From: Bartonella sp. ML70XJBT.G
Lineage (GTDB): Bacteria > Pseudomonadota > Alphaproteobacteria > Rhizobiales > Rhizobiaceae
NCBI RefSeq assembly: GCF_028618575.1
Contig: NZ_JAQITA010000016.1
Span: forward strand, 1-52,581
DNA length: 52,581 nt
Direction of reading: 5' to 3'
Position numbers and translations under genes: made by a program. Each line of letters starts with the position of its first letter. The stretch's first letter is position 1. The notes beneath the pieces were generated by a model. That model was not told the origin of the DNA. It did not search any database and saw only the letters and a program-made list of their open reading frames with translations. Of this stretch, positions 20,598 through 30,058 are shown piece after piece.

Positions 20598-21387
20598 ATT
20601 CATTAACAAACCATAATTTAAAACAGAAGGGCTATTTGTATGGAAATGAGAGTACATAAACGTTTCCTTGTTATATGAAGATTTTCCAGATGGTAAGCAA
20701 ACAAACTGAGTGTAGGATGGATAATTATGTTTGTTTTTATAAGACTCTACCCATTGATTTTTACGGATGAAATGAAATTGGTTAAAGATTTTTAGTTCAG
20801 ATATAAAAAGTGTTTTTCAATATGAAATTACTGGATATTCATTACGCCACACGCCACACGCCACACGCCACACGCCACACGCCGTTGCAAAAGCTAGGGG
20901 GAATATTACAAAATGAGATGGTGTGATATGGTCATCTTTGTCCGAAATGATGGAAGGACTGCGGCTAGGGGGGGATGTATGTTTACTTGGGGAAACGTTT
21001 TAACAGCGATGAATAGGGTTCTCTCGAAAAAAAAGCGGGTGAAGGCATTTGGAAAGCTTTATTAGGGGAGGTCGGTATTTAATGTGGAAATCACTGAAAT
21101 TATTTTCTTGAGTTCTTGAAATAGAGGTTTCGCATAAAAAATATTGAAGTTGATGTGGTATTGTGAGAATTGAGAATCTGTTTTACTGCGAGTGATTATG
21201 GTAAGCAAGACGTATTATAACCCTCAACAAAAGTATAAATATTGGAAAAAGAAATCTTATTATAGCACAAGTGGTTATTGGAATGGTTAGTTTGGCAATA
21301 GCAAAAATTGGCCGAAATAGATGATAGAGAAGAAAGTTTTTGCTAAGAGCAGATGGAGGGGGGATTATTTGATTATGAAAGAAGGGC
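20598..21387. other. gap of 0.8 kb holding a heptamer repeat
   Basis: No gene recognised between mrp and rsmI. In relatives a penicillin-binding-protein activator gene often sits next to rsmI; no clear trace was found. The tandem repeat listed separately lies here. Confidence 0.4.
20844..20883. repeat. tandem repeat of the heptamer ACGCCAC
   Basis: Five perfect copies of ACGCCAC followed by a partial sixth copy (ACGCC), in a locally GC-rich patch of otherwise AT-rich DNA. The unit length (7, not a multiple of 3) and the absence of an ORF argue against a coding repeat. Likely to vary in copy number by slippage. Confidence 0.95.
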
Positions 21388-22275
21388 ATGGGTGAAAAGG
21401 CATATTTTATCGGTGGGCATGCTTATTCTGTGCCTGTTATAGAACCAGCACTCTATCTTGTGGCAACGCCTATTGGAAATCTTGCCGATATCACTCTTCG
21501 TGCTTTGCAAGTGCTTGCAGGAGTTGATATTCTCGCCTGTGAGGATACGCGAGTGACACGTGTTTTGTTGGAACGCTACGGTATTGAGAAAAAACCCGTT
21601 CTTTATCATGAATATAATGCACAAAAGGCAGGACCGAAGTTACTGAAAGCTTTAGCAGAGAATAAAAGCGTGGCGCTTGTGTCAGATGCTGGGACACCGC
21701 TGATTTCTGATCCGGGATTTCGATTGGTGGAAGAAGCGCGCAAAGCGGGACATAAAACTGTTCCAATCCCTGGGCCATCAGCTCTTTTAGCTGCTCTTGT
21801 TGCAACGGGGCTTCCCACCGATAGTTTTTTCTTTGCAGGTTTTTTGAGTGCACGAAAGACACAACGCCAAAAGCGCTTGGAACAATTAAAAACTCTTCCA
21901 GCAACGTTGGTTTTTTATGAATCGCCCCATCGTCTTGTTAATACTTTACAGGATATGGTTGCTTTTTTTTCGGCGGATCGTCCTGCGGCAATCTGTCGTG
22001 AATTAACAAAAAAATTTGAAACGGTGGATGTCTCTAATTTAGGAAATTTGTTGGAAAATTACAGCAAACAGGCGCATATTCGTGGAGAAATTGTTGTGCT
22101 TGTTGGGCAGGCAGTTTCTTCTTTGCAAGTGATGAGTGATCAAGAAGTTGATGCACTGTTGTTAGAATTGTCTGGTGCGCATTCTGCAGCTCAGGCGGCT
22201 GCTTTGGTGGCAAAGAAAACGGGCTTAAAAAAACAAGAACTGTTTCAGCGGTTCAATTTTTTAAAAGACATGTAA
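21388..22275 (+). CDS. rsmI: 16S rRNA (cytidine-1402 2'-O)-methyltransferase
   Basis: SAM-dependent methylation of C1402 in the ribosomal P site. The 295-residue protein has the TP_methylase fold: [18 protein letters not shown] near the N terminus, [20 protein letters not shown] and [12 protein letters not shown], then a C-terminal HTH-like tail. ATG at 21388 with gaaagaagg upstream. It is followed after 4 nt by yraN, a pairing widely conserved in proteobacteria. Confidence 0.94.
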   Translation: MGEKAYFIGGHAYSVPVIEPALYLVATPIGNLADITLRALQVLAGVDILACEDTRVTRVLLERYGIEKKPVLYHEYNAQKAGPKLLKALAENKSVALVSDAGTPLISDPGFRLVEEARKAGHKTVPIPGPSALLAALVATGLPTDSFFFAGFLSARKTQRQKRLEQLKTLPATLVFYESPHRLVNTLQDMVAFFSADRPAAICRELTKKFETVDVSNLGNLLENYSKQAHIRGEIVVLVGQAVSSLQVMSDQEVDALLLELSGAHSAAQAAALVAKKTGLKKQELFQRFNFLKDM

Positions 22276-22279
22276 TATA

Positions 22280-22660
22280 ATGGGGAAAATGATACAAAAA
22301 GAACGCAGGCAGAAGTCTTTCTATCGAGGTATTCGTGCAGAAAAATGGGCTGCTTGGTGGTTGCGACTGAAAGGCTTTCATATAACTGAAATGCGTTTTA
22401 AAACAAAATGTGGTGAAATCGACTTAATTGCACGGCGTGGAAATCTTGTGCTCATTGTTGAGGTCAAGGCACGTCCAACATTGGCTGAAGCAATGGTTGC
22501 GGTTTCTCGGGTGAGTGAAAGGCGCATTGAGGCAGCTGCCGACATTTGGTTGGCACGGCAAAAAGATCGCGCTCTTTTGTGTATACGCTTTGATCTGATT
22601 GCAATTTTACCGTGGCGTTGGCCGCAGCATATTCCGGCATTTTTTACATCTGATAAATAA
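22280..22660 (+). CDS. yraN: YraN/UPF0102 family endonuclease-like protein
   Basis: A 126-residue member of the UPF0102 family with a restriction-endonuclease-like core: [14 protein letters not shown], then [22 protein letters not shown], giving the E..D..EVK nuclease pattern. Biochemical function is not established in the family. It begins 4 nt after rsmI and is most likely co-transcribed. Confidence 0.88.
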   Translation: MGKMIQKERRQKSFYRGIRAEKWAAWWLRLKGFHITEMRFKTKCGEIDLIARRGNLVLIVEVKARPTLAEAMVAVSRVSERRIEAAADIWLARQKDRALLCIRFDLIAILPWRWPQHIPAFFTSDK

Positions 22661-22765
22661 GAGTTTCTATATCATTTGAACCATGGTAAGTGAAAAAGAT
22701 TCCATTTTTATATACAGATGCGTTAGATAAGATGCATCATATTTGAGCGCTATAAGGAGCAAAAT

Positions 22766-23011
22766 ATGGATGATTATGAAAAATTTGCAACGGGTTTGTT
22801 GATTGTTTTTGGGGCGCTGATTATAGGTGGTTTAATGGCAGTCCATATTATGCTGATGAATAAGCCAGGTTTTTTGTTTGCTTTAGCGGCTGCTATTGTT
22901 GGTTGGTTTTCTGCTTTTGCTGTTCTTTTTGATAAGCCAAAAGTCTATTTGGTATTGATCATTCTTGCTATGCTTTGTGTTGCATCTTCAATTAGTGTTT
23001 ATGTGAGTTAG
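22766..23011 (+). CDS. small three-helix membrane protein, unknown function
   Basis: 81 residues with three hydrophobic segments (about 8-28, 35-53, 58-79) separated by short loops containing NKPG and DKPK. A good AAGGAG ribosome-binding site stands 8 nt before the ATG. It lies between yraN and the ProC-like gene on the same strand. I do not recognise a family. The sequence composition and start signal make it a believable gene. Confidence 0.7.
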   Translation: MDDYEKFATGLLIVFGALIIGGLMAVHIMLMNKPGFLFALAAAIVGWFSAFAVLFDKPKVYLVLIILAMLCVASSISVYVS

Positions 23012-23066
23012 AATGTTAAAGCTTTGGCTTTAGTTTTCTTTGAAATGATGCGTGTGAGGAATAGAA

Positions 23067-23858
23067 ATGAAAATTGGCTTTCTTGGAACAGGTAAAATTA
23101 GTGCTTCCATGGTCGATGGTTTAATGATGAGCGCTTTTGACGTTTCTTCTGTTATCCTTTCTCCTCGCAATGCAAAAATGGCAGAGCGCCTTTCATGTCA
23201 TTATGATAAAGTTATGATTGCTGAAAACAATCAAGCATTGCTGGATGTTAGTGATTGTGTTTTTCTTTGTCTTCCTAACCAAATTGCAGAAGAGGTTTTG
23301 CGTTCTCTTCGTTTTCGTCCCGAACAGCTTGTGGTTTCTGTGCTGGCCATGGCAAAAGCAGCAGATGTTGAGGCATGGATCAATCATAAGGTTTATCGTG
23401 CTGTTCCACTACCATTTGTGGCAGAATGTAAAAATTTGACACCAATTTATCCTGATCATCCATTTTTACGAAGTTTATTTGATTCCTTGGGTGGCACATT
23501 GGTTTTGGATGCGGAAGAGCAATTTAATCTTTTCATGACGGCGGGTTCACTGATGGGGGTATATTTTAATTTTATAGAAACAGCACATCAATGGTTTGTG
23601 ACACAGGGGTTAAAGAACCAGCAGTCAGCAGATTTTCTTGTTATGATGTTTGGAAACTTAACCGATGAAATGCGCAAAATTATGGCTCAAGACTGTTTTT
23701 CATCTGTTGATTTTGCGCTGCTTGAGAAAGAGTTTTCAACAAAGGGGGGAACAAATGAACTTTTGTCAAACTGTTTTTCGCGCCAAGGAGGAAAAAATGC
23801 TTTAATCACGGCTCTTGAGATCACTTTGCAAAAAATAAATGATCCCTTTATGCATTAG
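23067..23858 (+). CDS. pyrroline-5-carboxylate reductase-like protein
   Basis: A 263-residue NAD(P)-dependent oxidoreductase of the ProC family, which makes proline from pyrroline-5-carboxylate. The N-terminal Rossmann motif is GFLGTGKIS (residues 4-12), with LSPRNAKMAE at the expected NADP-contacting strand end. The C-terminal dimerisation domain is present but diverged: the usual conserved SPGGTT-type motif appears as STKGGTNELL. This may be a true ProC or a relative with another substrate, so I give no symbol. Confidence 0.75.
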   Translation: MKIGFLGTGKISASMVDGLMMSAFDVSSVILSPRNAKMAERLSCHYDKVMIAENNQALLDVSDCVFLCLPNQIAEEVLRSLRFRPEQLVVSVLAMAKAADVEAWINHKVYRAVPLPFVAECKNLTPIYPDHPFLRSLFDSLGGTLVLDAEEQFNLFMTAGSLMGVYFNFIETAHQWFVTQGLKNQQSADFLVMMFGNLTDEMRKIMAQDCFSSVDFALLEKEFSTKGGTNELLSNCFSRQGGKNALITALEITLQKINDPFMH

Positions 23859-24690
23859 AAGGAAGCATCAAGATTTTTATGATCTCATAAGAGTGGTGTG
23901 TTTTTTTATTTTCACGGACGTGGTTCTATAGAATCAGCTTTTCTATATTTAAAGACAAGCAGATTGATGTTGAGGATTTTTTTTACAGATATAAATTGCT
24001 TTATGCAAGGTCATTTATTATTTGCACTTTGCATAGCAAAACCGAAGACAAAAGCTTCTTTTTTCTTATCTTGGAAGCAAAAAATCTTTTCTTATAGATT
24101 ACAAGAGGAATGAATGGGTGGATAAAACCGTTTAAGAAGGAGAAAAATATGCTTCTTGTAATGCCCTCAAACACAAAGGGTCGATGTGACATTCTGATTT
24201 GTTAACGTATCATGATGCTTGCTTGTATTTTCATAAAGCTTTCGTTCTATTTTCATGGCGAGCACTGTGAGATGGGCTTGGAATTTTGTTGGGATTGTTT
24301 GTTAAAACAGCTCTATGAATCAGTGTTGTAGGGGGAGGGAAGAAGACGAGAAACGCAAAAGCGTTAAGTATTCATCTCCTTAAAAGATTTTGTTGTGGAT
24401 GCGTTTGAAGATCGTGAAGCTTAAACTAAAAGATATTGAAGAGCAGCTCTGCTTTGCCTTTTTTCAGCCAGAAGGATCAAAATATTTTAGTTGTTTTTGT
24501 TCTTTATAAATAAACAGTGTTTAGTGAGAATATGTTATTTTTTGATGAGAACAATGATGGGGTCGTGAAAATATTCTGGTATGGGAGTATTGATAGAACA
24601 GATTGCACATTGTGAAAGAACGCATGCGTGAAAGCTATTGGGTGGGTTTTTAAGAGAAAGCGCTTTTATTGACGAGATTTATAGATTTTC
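23859..24690. other. gap of 0.83 kb, nothing recognised
   Basis: Non-coding between the ProC-like gene and the decayed copy of the etfQO 3' end. Small ORFs here have no recognisable content. Confidence 0.4.
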
Positions 24691-25006
24691 CTCTTAGGAG
24701 AATGAACAATGATTCCATAGTGAGATAAAGTGGTTCCTTATGACCTTGTGAATGGGACTAATTGCTATTTTGATTGGGATCTTTCATATCGCAGGTTTTG
24801 CAATGTATGCAGTTTGAAGCATTGATAACATAAGACTAGCAATCATTAAACTCTAGCTATTCGTAACAGCAGCAGGGCGATAGCGGCTAGAAGGTCCTCT
24901 ATAGATTGCCTATTCGGAGTCTTTTTGTTTTTCTCATGAGGCTATTTTTAAATGGCAAGGCTGGTTTTCTTCATGGTGCGTATGAGAGAAACGTAATATT
25001 GGAAAG
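24691..25006 (-). pseudogene. decayed duplicate of the 3' end of the ETF-ubiquinone oxidoreductase gene
   Basis: This block matches 25011-25327, the 3' end of etfQO, at a constant offset of about 320 bp, with very high similarity over long stretches (for example around 24770-24810 and 24905-24980). It would encode the last ~95 residues including the Fe-S motif. The copy carries in-frame stops (TGA and TAG where the gene has Leu and Tyr codons) and a Cys-to-Arg change at the first cluster cysteine, plus small indels. It lies directly downstream of the intact gene and is a dead tandem duplicate. Confidence 0.9.
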
Positions 25007-25032
25007 TTGGCTTTGAGAAGGATGAACAGTGA

Positions 25033-26694
25033 TTACATATTGAGATAAAGTGGTCCTTCATTGCCTTGCGGACAGGTCCAATTGATATTTTGATTAGGAT
25101 CTTTAATATCGCAGGTTTTGCAATGTATGCAGTTTGAAGCATTGATAACATAGGTGGGGGAATCATTATACTCTAGCCATTCGTAAACAGCAGCAGGGCA
25201 ATAGCGGCTAGAAGGTCCTCCATAGACCGCATATTCGGAGTCTTTTTGTTTTTCTAATGAGGCTATTTTTAAATGGCAAGGCTGGTTTTCTTCATGGTGC
25301 GTATTCGAAAGTGCGATACTGGAGAGACGATCAAAGGTTACAACCCCATCTGGTTTTGGATAAGCAATGGGTTGAAAATTTGAGGCTGGCTCAAGACATG
25401 CATAATCTGCTTTTCCATGGGAGAGCGTTTTAAATAAGGAAAACCCAAACAGCTGTTGCCACCATATATCAAAGCCGGCAATTTTGATGCCATATTTTGT
25501 GCCGTATTTTGCCCAGAGTGGTTTGGCATTGCGTACTTTATAAAGATCTTTTCCAATGGGACTTTTGCGCCAATCTTCTTCGATTTCTTTGACTTCATCA
25601 TGGGCGCGGCCTTGTGCGAGGGCTATCGCGATTTTATCGGCTGCTAATATGCCAGATAAGATGGCATTGTGTGATCCTTTGATGCGAGGGACATTGACAA
25701 AACCAGCAGCACAGCCAATAAGTGCTCCACCTAGAAAGGTCAGTTTGGGTACAGATTGCCAACCACCTTCGCTGATGACGCGTGCTCCATAGGAAAGGCG
25801 TTTTGCACTTTTGAAAATTTCATAGAGTTTGGGATGTGTTTTGAAACGTTGAAATTCTTCGAAGGGAGAGAGATAAGGATTTTTATAATCTAAGTGCACA
25901 ACAAAACCGACAGAAATTAAATTGTTTTCTTGGTGGTAAAGAAAACCACCACCACCAGTGTCATTGTCTAAGGGCCAGCCGGAAAAATGCTGCACTAAAC
26001 CAGGCTTATGTTTTTGGGGATCAACTTCCCAAAGCTCTTTGAGACCGAGACCAAACTTTTGTGGTTCACGGTTTTTACTCAGATCAAATTTCTGTATCAG
26101 TTGTTTTGCAAGGGAACCACGTGCCCCTTCTGCAATCAGAGTATATTTTGCTAATAAAGCCATACCAGGCATATAATTTTCCCCAGGAGTTCCGTCTTTA
26201 TTCAGTCCCATATCCCCTGTAAGAACACCAATGATGGCTCCATTATCGTTCTCTATGGTTTGTGATACGGCAAAACCAGGATAGATTTCAACACCAAGCG
26301 TTTCGGCTTTCTTGCTTAGCCAACGGCAAACACTCCCAAGTGAAACAATGTAACACCCATCATTTGATAAGATTTTAGGGAGAAAAATATTGGGAAATAA
26401 TGTAGCGTGTGTTGGCTTTAGAAAAAAAAACTGATCACTGGTAACAGGCGTTTTAAAGGGATGATCGTGTTCATTTCTCCATTCTGGTAAGAGCCTATCA
26501 ATGCCGATGGGGTCAACAACTGCTCCAGAGAGAATATGTGCACCAACTTCTGTACCTTTTTCAACGATTGTCACAGAAAGTTCGGGGTTGATCTGTTTTA
26601 GACGAATTGCGGCAGAAAGTCCTGCTGGTCCTGCTCCAACAATCACTATGTCAAATTCCATACTTTCACGTTGATGATGCAAAGGCACATTCAT
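25033..26694 (-). CDS. etfQO: electron transfer flavoprotein-ubiquinone oxidoreductase
   Basis: Membrane-associated flavo-Fe-S protein that passes electrons from ETF to ubiquinone. It has 553 residues: FAD-binding GAGPAGLSAA near the N terminus, a central quinone-binding part, and a C-terminal 4Fe-4S site with Cys499 (RYCPAAVYEW), Cys522, Cys525 and Cys528 (CIHCKTC). The start at 26694 gives an 11-residue leader before MEFDIVIVGAG; the inner ATG is an alternative. Downstream of etfB-etfA on the same strand. Both ends of the gene have been tandemly duplicated, see the neighbouring remnants. Confidence 0.94.
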   Translation of the reverse strand: MNVPLHHQRESMEFDIVIVGAGPAGLSAAIRLKQINPELSVTIVEKGTEVGAHILSGAVVDPIGIDRLLPEWRNEHDHPFKTPVTSDQFFFLKPTHATLFPNIFLPKILSNDGCYIVSLGSVCRWLSKKAETLGVEIYPGFAVSQTIENDNGAIIGVLTGDMGLNKDGTPGENYMPGMALLAKYTLIAEGARGSLAKQLIQKFDLSKNREPQKFGLGLKELWEVDPQKHKPGLVQHFSGWPLDNDTGGGGFLYHQENNLISVGFVVHLDYKNPYLSPFEEFQRFKTHPKLYEIFKSAKRLSYGARVISEGGWQSVPKLTFLGGALIGCAAGFVNVPRIKGSHNAILSGILAADKIAIALAQGRAHDEVKEIEEDWRKSPIGKDLYKVRNAKPLWAKYGTKYGIKIAGFDIWWQQLFGFSLFKTLSHGKADYACLEPASNFQPIAYPKPDGVVTFDRLSSIALSNTHHEENQPCHLKIASLEKQKDSEYAVYGGPSSRYCPAAVYEWLEYNDSPTYVINASNCIHCKTCDIKDPNQNINWTCPQGNEGPLYLNM

Positions 26695-26849
26695 GGCTTA
26701 TAAAGCTTTCTTCCGTTTTGGCATAATTTGGTGAAGATTAGCTGCAGATATTGGGCAGTTTTTATGGAGAGAAGTTCTGCTTGTTCTGCTTCAACAATCA
26801 CACTGTCAACTTCCATACTTTCACGTTGATGATGCAAAGGTACATTCAT
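26691..26849 (-). pseudogene. chimeric 52-codon ORF made of an etfQO 5' remnant joined to an etfA 3' remnant
   Basis: The 155 bp from about 26695 to 26849 are a second copy of the etfA-etfQO junction. Reading from ATG 26849, the first 12 residues MNVPLHHQRESM equal the etfQO N terminus, the next part is a diverged copy of its FAD-binding strand, and the tail (LIFTKLCQNGRKLYKP) derives from the etfA C terminus in a different state of decay. The frame has no stop for 52 codons and ends in TGA overlapping the etfQO ATG by 4 nt. It is most simply junk, but it may still be translated and coupled. Confidence 0.75.
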
Positions 26850-26852
26850 GGC

Positions 26853-27773
26853 TTATAAAGCTTTCTCCAACTCTGGAATAATTTGGTGAAGATCACCGAC
26901 AAGGGCATAATCAGCAATTTGCATGATGGGAGCTTCTGCATCTTTATTAATGGCAACAATAATTTGCGCATCCATTATACCGGCTAAATGCTGGATTGCA
27001 CCGGAAATGCCAACGGCTATATAGAGTTCAGGAGCAACGACTTTTCCGGTTTGTCCAATTTGCCAATCATTAGGAGCATAGCCAGCGTCAACTGCTGCGC
27101 GGCTAGCTCCTAAGGCCGCTTCTAGTTTATTTGCAAGGGGGAGAAGGAGTGCCATAAATTGTTCTTGTGAACCAAGTCCACGCCCACCTGATATAATAAC
27201 ACGTGCTGAGGTAAGATCAGGGCGGTCACTTTTATTGGTTTCTGCTTCTATAAAAGAAGAAAGGTTGGGATTGGGGGCTGGTATTATTGTCTTAATGGGA
27301 GCAGTGTTATTGTGGAAGGGGGTTGGTGGGAAAGAAGCTGTACGAACGGTTATAACCTTTTGATGATCATTGGTGCGTACAGTTTCAAGTGCATTTCCTG
27401 CATAAATGGGGCGTTTGAAGGTATCAGGTGCAAGAACCGCAATAATGTCTGAAATTTGCATAACATCAAGAAGAGCAGCCACACGCGGCATGACATTTTT
27501 GCCGGTGCTGGTAGAGGCAGCCATGATTACATCATAGTCCTTCGCATATTTGACAATGGTATTTGCTATAGGTTCAGCGAGTTGATGGGCTAAATAATCA
27601 GCTTCAGAAACAAGAATTTGCCGTACACCAGCAAGTTTAGCACTGTTTTCGGCTGTAACTTGGACCTTTGTTCCACAAACCAAAATATCAATATCATCGC
27701 TCATTGCGCGCGCGGCGGTGAGCGCTTTTGCGGTTTCCTCTGTATTTTGTTCGGCTAATAAAAGAATTGCCAT
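26853..27773 (-). CDS. etfA: electron transfer flavoprotein alpha subunit
   Basis: Large FAD-binding subunit of ETF, 306 residues. The C-terminal FAD domain shows [36 protein letters not shown], and [12 protein letters not shown] with [14 protein letters not shown]. It pairs with EtfB to accept electrons from acyl-CoA and other flavin dehydrogenases. It follows etfB by about 50 nt, so one operon. Its 3' end lies in the 155-bp tandem duplication. Confidence 0.95.
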   Translation of the reverse strand: MAILLLAEQNTEETAKALTAARAMSDDIDILVCGTKVQVTAENSAKLAGVRQILVSEADYLAHQLAEPIANTIVKYAKDYDVIMAASTSTGKNVMPRVAALLDVMQISDIIAVLAPDTFKRPIYAGNALETVRTNDHQKVITVRTASFPPTPFHNNTAPIKTIIPAPNPNLSSFIEAETNKSDRPDLTSARVIISGGRGLGSQEQFMALLLPLANKLEAALGASRAAVDAGYAPNDWQIGQTGKVVAPELYIAVGISGAIQHLAGIMDAQIIVAINKDAEAPIMQIADYALVGDLHQIIPELEKAL

Positions 27774-27825
27774 AAGTTTTTGCCCTTTTATACAATGTGT
27801 TTTTTAATCTATTGGTTATAGACTA

Positions 27826-28572
27826 TTAAATGCGATTTGTTTGTTTTAGTGCATTGACTAGCTCTGTTACGTTAGCCACTTTAATACCAGATTGGCGCGG
27901 TTTTGGCTCTTCAACGCTTAGGACTGTTAAGCGCGCTTGCGTATCTATGCCAAGCTCAGAAAGCATTTTTTTTTCAATGTTTTTCTTTTTTGCTTTCATG
28001 ATATTGGGCAGCGAAGTATAACGCGGTTCGTTTAAGCGTAAATCAGCAGTCATGACCATGGGGAGGGGTAGGGAAAGAGTTTGCGTACCATCGTCTACCT
28101 CACGGATAACAGTTGCGTATCCATTTTCTAGGTTTAGGCTTGAGGTAAAAGTTGCTTGTCCCCAACCAAGAAGAGCTGCTAGCATTTGTCCAGTTTGATT
28201 GCTGTCATCATCAATAGCTTGTTTCCCCAAAAAGACCATATCTGGTTTCTCTTCATCAACAATGACCTTGAGAATCTTAGCAATTGCTAAGGGTTCAAGA
28301 GTTTGTTCTGTCGTTATAAGCAGTGCGCGGTCAGCGCCCATGGCAAGTCCTGTGCGTAAAGTTTCTTGTGCTGCTTCTGGTCCAATTGAAACAAGAACAA
28401 TTTCTGAAATTTTTCCAGATTCTTTCTGCCGGATTGCTTCTTCTACAGCAATTTCGTCAAAAGGGTTCATAGACATCTTGACATGGGACAGATCAACGCC
28501 TGTACCATCGGGTTTGACGCGTATCTTGATGTTATAATCCACAACACGTTTGACAGCGACAATTATCTTCAT
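27826..28572 (-). CDS. etfB: electron transfer flavoprotein beta subunit
   Basis: AMP-binding small subunit of ETF. From the ATG at 28572 ([10 protein letters not shown], with AGAGGA 7 nt upstream) the protein has 248 residues, the family size; an upstream in-frame start at 28629 would add 19 unrelated residues. The family motif around [18 protein letters not shown] and [17 protein letters not shown] is intact. First gene of etfB-etfA-etfQO. Confidence 0.94.
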   Translation of the reverse strand: MKIIVAVKRVVDYNIKIRVKPDGTGVDLSHVKMSMNPFDEIAVEEAIRQKESGKISEIVLVSIGPEAAQETLRTGLAMGADRALLITTEQTLEPLAIAKILKVIVDEEKPDMVFLGKQAIDDDSNQTGQMLAALLGWGQATFTSSLNLENGYATVIREVDDGTQTLSLPLPMVMTADLRLNEPRYTSLPNIMKAKKKNIEKKMLSELGIDTQARLTVLSVEEPKPRQSGIKVANVTELVNALKQTNRI

Positions 28573-28634
28573 AATAATCCTCTTCATTTGTATGAGCACG
28601 AGTTTATAGTAATAATGGTAAGAAACCAAATTAT

Positions 28635-28736
28635 TTAGAACGAAATCTCCTTATATTTTTTCTCATTATAGACGCTTGCTTGAGTCGGCTTATGTCTTTT
28701 ATCACTGTTGTTCATCTCTTTTTTATGCGTTTTCAT
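28635..28736 (-). CDS. possible 33-residue basic peptide upstream of etfB
   Basis: A short ORF ([17 protein letters not shown] and on, ending KEISF) has a strong GAAGAGGG ribosome-binding site 6 nt before its ATG and ends 63 nt before the etfB start. Its leader (about 25 nt around 28733-28757) closely resembles the etfB leader (28569-28593), so it may be a leftover of a small duplication of the etfB start rather than a real gene. Confidence 0.25.
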   Translation of the reverse strand: MKTHKKEMNNSDKRHKPTQASVYNEKKYKEISF

Positions 28737-29100
28737 AATTGCCCTCTTCATTTGAATAAAAAGTAAAAACAATGCGCATTTATTTCAAGAAAATGCCTTC
28801 ATGATGGTTTTGAAACAGTTGTAAGAGAACTTAAAATAAAAGGAATACAGAAGAGTAAATGGTCTTAGAATAACAAAATGAAAATATCCTTTTTTCGTTC
28901 CGTATGGTGATTTATCATGGAAGAATATTTTGTCTGTTTAAATCGTGAGAACAGGAAAATCAAAGATACTCATTGAGATGTTTTTGTAAATTCTTAAAGC
29001 TCTATTTACTAAAATAGAACATACTGTCTTCTGATTTGTGCAATTCTGCAAAAAATGAATAAAGCGTAGCGTTTATAGACACAATGAGGGGTAGCGTATT
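28737..29100. other. intergenic region between the etf operon and the coiled-coil protein gene
   Basis: Divergent spacer of about 360 bp that must hold promoters in both directions; I cannot assign them with confidence. Confidence 0.35.
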
Positions 29101-29910
29101 TTGAATACGAAAAGTCAAACTATAAAGCAGGTTAAGCAAGACAGTCCTTCTTCGTTTGTTGTTGAGCAAAAAGAGAAGATGGACACGTCTGCTGAAGTAA
29201 CAATGTCCGATATTGCAAAAAAATTACGCTCTGTTTATGCACAAATGCAAATAAAAAATGTTCCTCGTCCTGTAACAGCACAAAGTTTTGTGGAAGAGAG
29301 TTTAAAATCTTACTTGGATGATATTAGTCGGGCAATTTTGGCTGAGCACTATATTCGCCGCCAAAAAGAAAAAAAGCTTTTTGAGTATTTAGAGCAAATT
29401 AAAACACTTGTTCAGAGTTTGCAGAAAGAAAAGAATAGCGTAGAAGAAGCAATGGCGACACGGCGGATAGCGCGTTCAAAATCACTTGATTCTGTTGTGC
29501 AAAAGCTTGCTAATATGGCTGGAGAGGGGGACAAAGAACGCTCGTTGCTCCAAGAGACACCAAGCGGTTCAAAACAAAACAGTATAACTGCAAGCCAAAC
29601 AAATTTTGAAAATGTGTTACAACAAGGGAATAAAAACGCTTTGCCAAATGACACTATAACTCCTTTTTCAAAAGAGGTTGAAGAGCTTGTAGGGCATTCT
29701 ACCGGAGAAGAAAGGACCTCTGATGTTCAAGCATCGGATCTTTGTATTGAGGATGGTTGTACGCATTCCTTAAATCTGAACCTTCAGAAAACTTTCTTTT
29801 CTTCTCTTAAAAGTTTTTTTTGGTGTTTTTTAATCATTGCATTTATGACAGCGATAACGTTATGTTTTTATGGATTTTTAAAAGGAACTGTTTCTTTTCA
29901 TTTTGATTAG
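29101..29910 (+). CDS. tail-anchored coiled-coil protein, unknown function
   Basis: 269 residues from a TTG start (gaggggtag lies about 12 nt upstream); the inner ATGs at residues 26 and 34 are alternatives. The N-terminal half is highly charged and helical, with a likely coiled coil at about 95-150 (KEKKLFEYLEQIKTLVQSL region). A low-complexity polar linker follows, then one hydrophobic helix at about 238-261 close to the C terminus. No signal peptide. This predicts a cytoplasmic protein anchored by its tail in the inner membrane. No family recognised; the protein may be lineage-specific. Confidence 0.65.
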   Translation: MNTKSQTIKQVKQDSPSSFVVEQKEKMDTSAEVTMSDIAKKLRSVYAQMQIKNVPRPVTAQSFVEESLKSYLDDISRAILAEHYIRRQKEKKLFEYLEQIKTLVQSLQKEKNSVEEAMATRRIARSKSLDSVVQKLANMAGEGDKERSLLQETPSGSKQNSITASQTNFENVLQQGNKNALPNDTITPFSKEVEELVGHSTGEERTSDVQASDLCIEDGCTHSLNLNLQKTFFSSLKSFFWCFLIIAFMTAITLCFYGFLKGTVSFHFD

Positions 29911-30058
29911 GTCAAGTGCTATGAGATATGTTGCGCATTCGTGATTTTCTGAAGGTTTGTTGTAGCATTGAAAATTGTCCTTTTAAATATGCGATAAAAA
30001 CGAGTGGAGAAGAGGCTTATTGGAGAGGAGCTCTCGAATTATCTTGAAGGTTTTGTAA

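Noticed and set aside
20844..20883. Possible CRISPR array
   Set aside because: The repeats are 7 nt with no spacers, and no cas genes are present; it is a simple tandem repeat.
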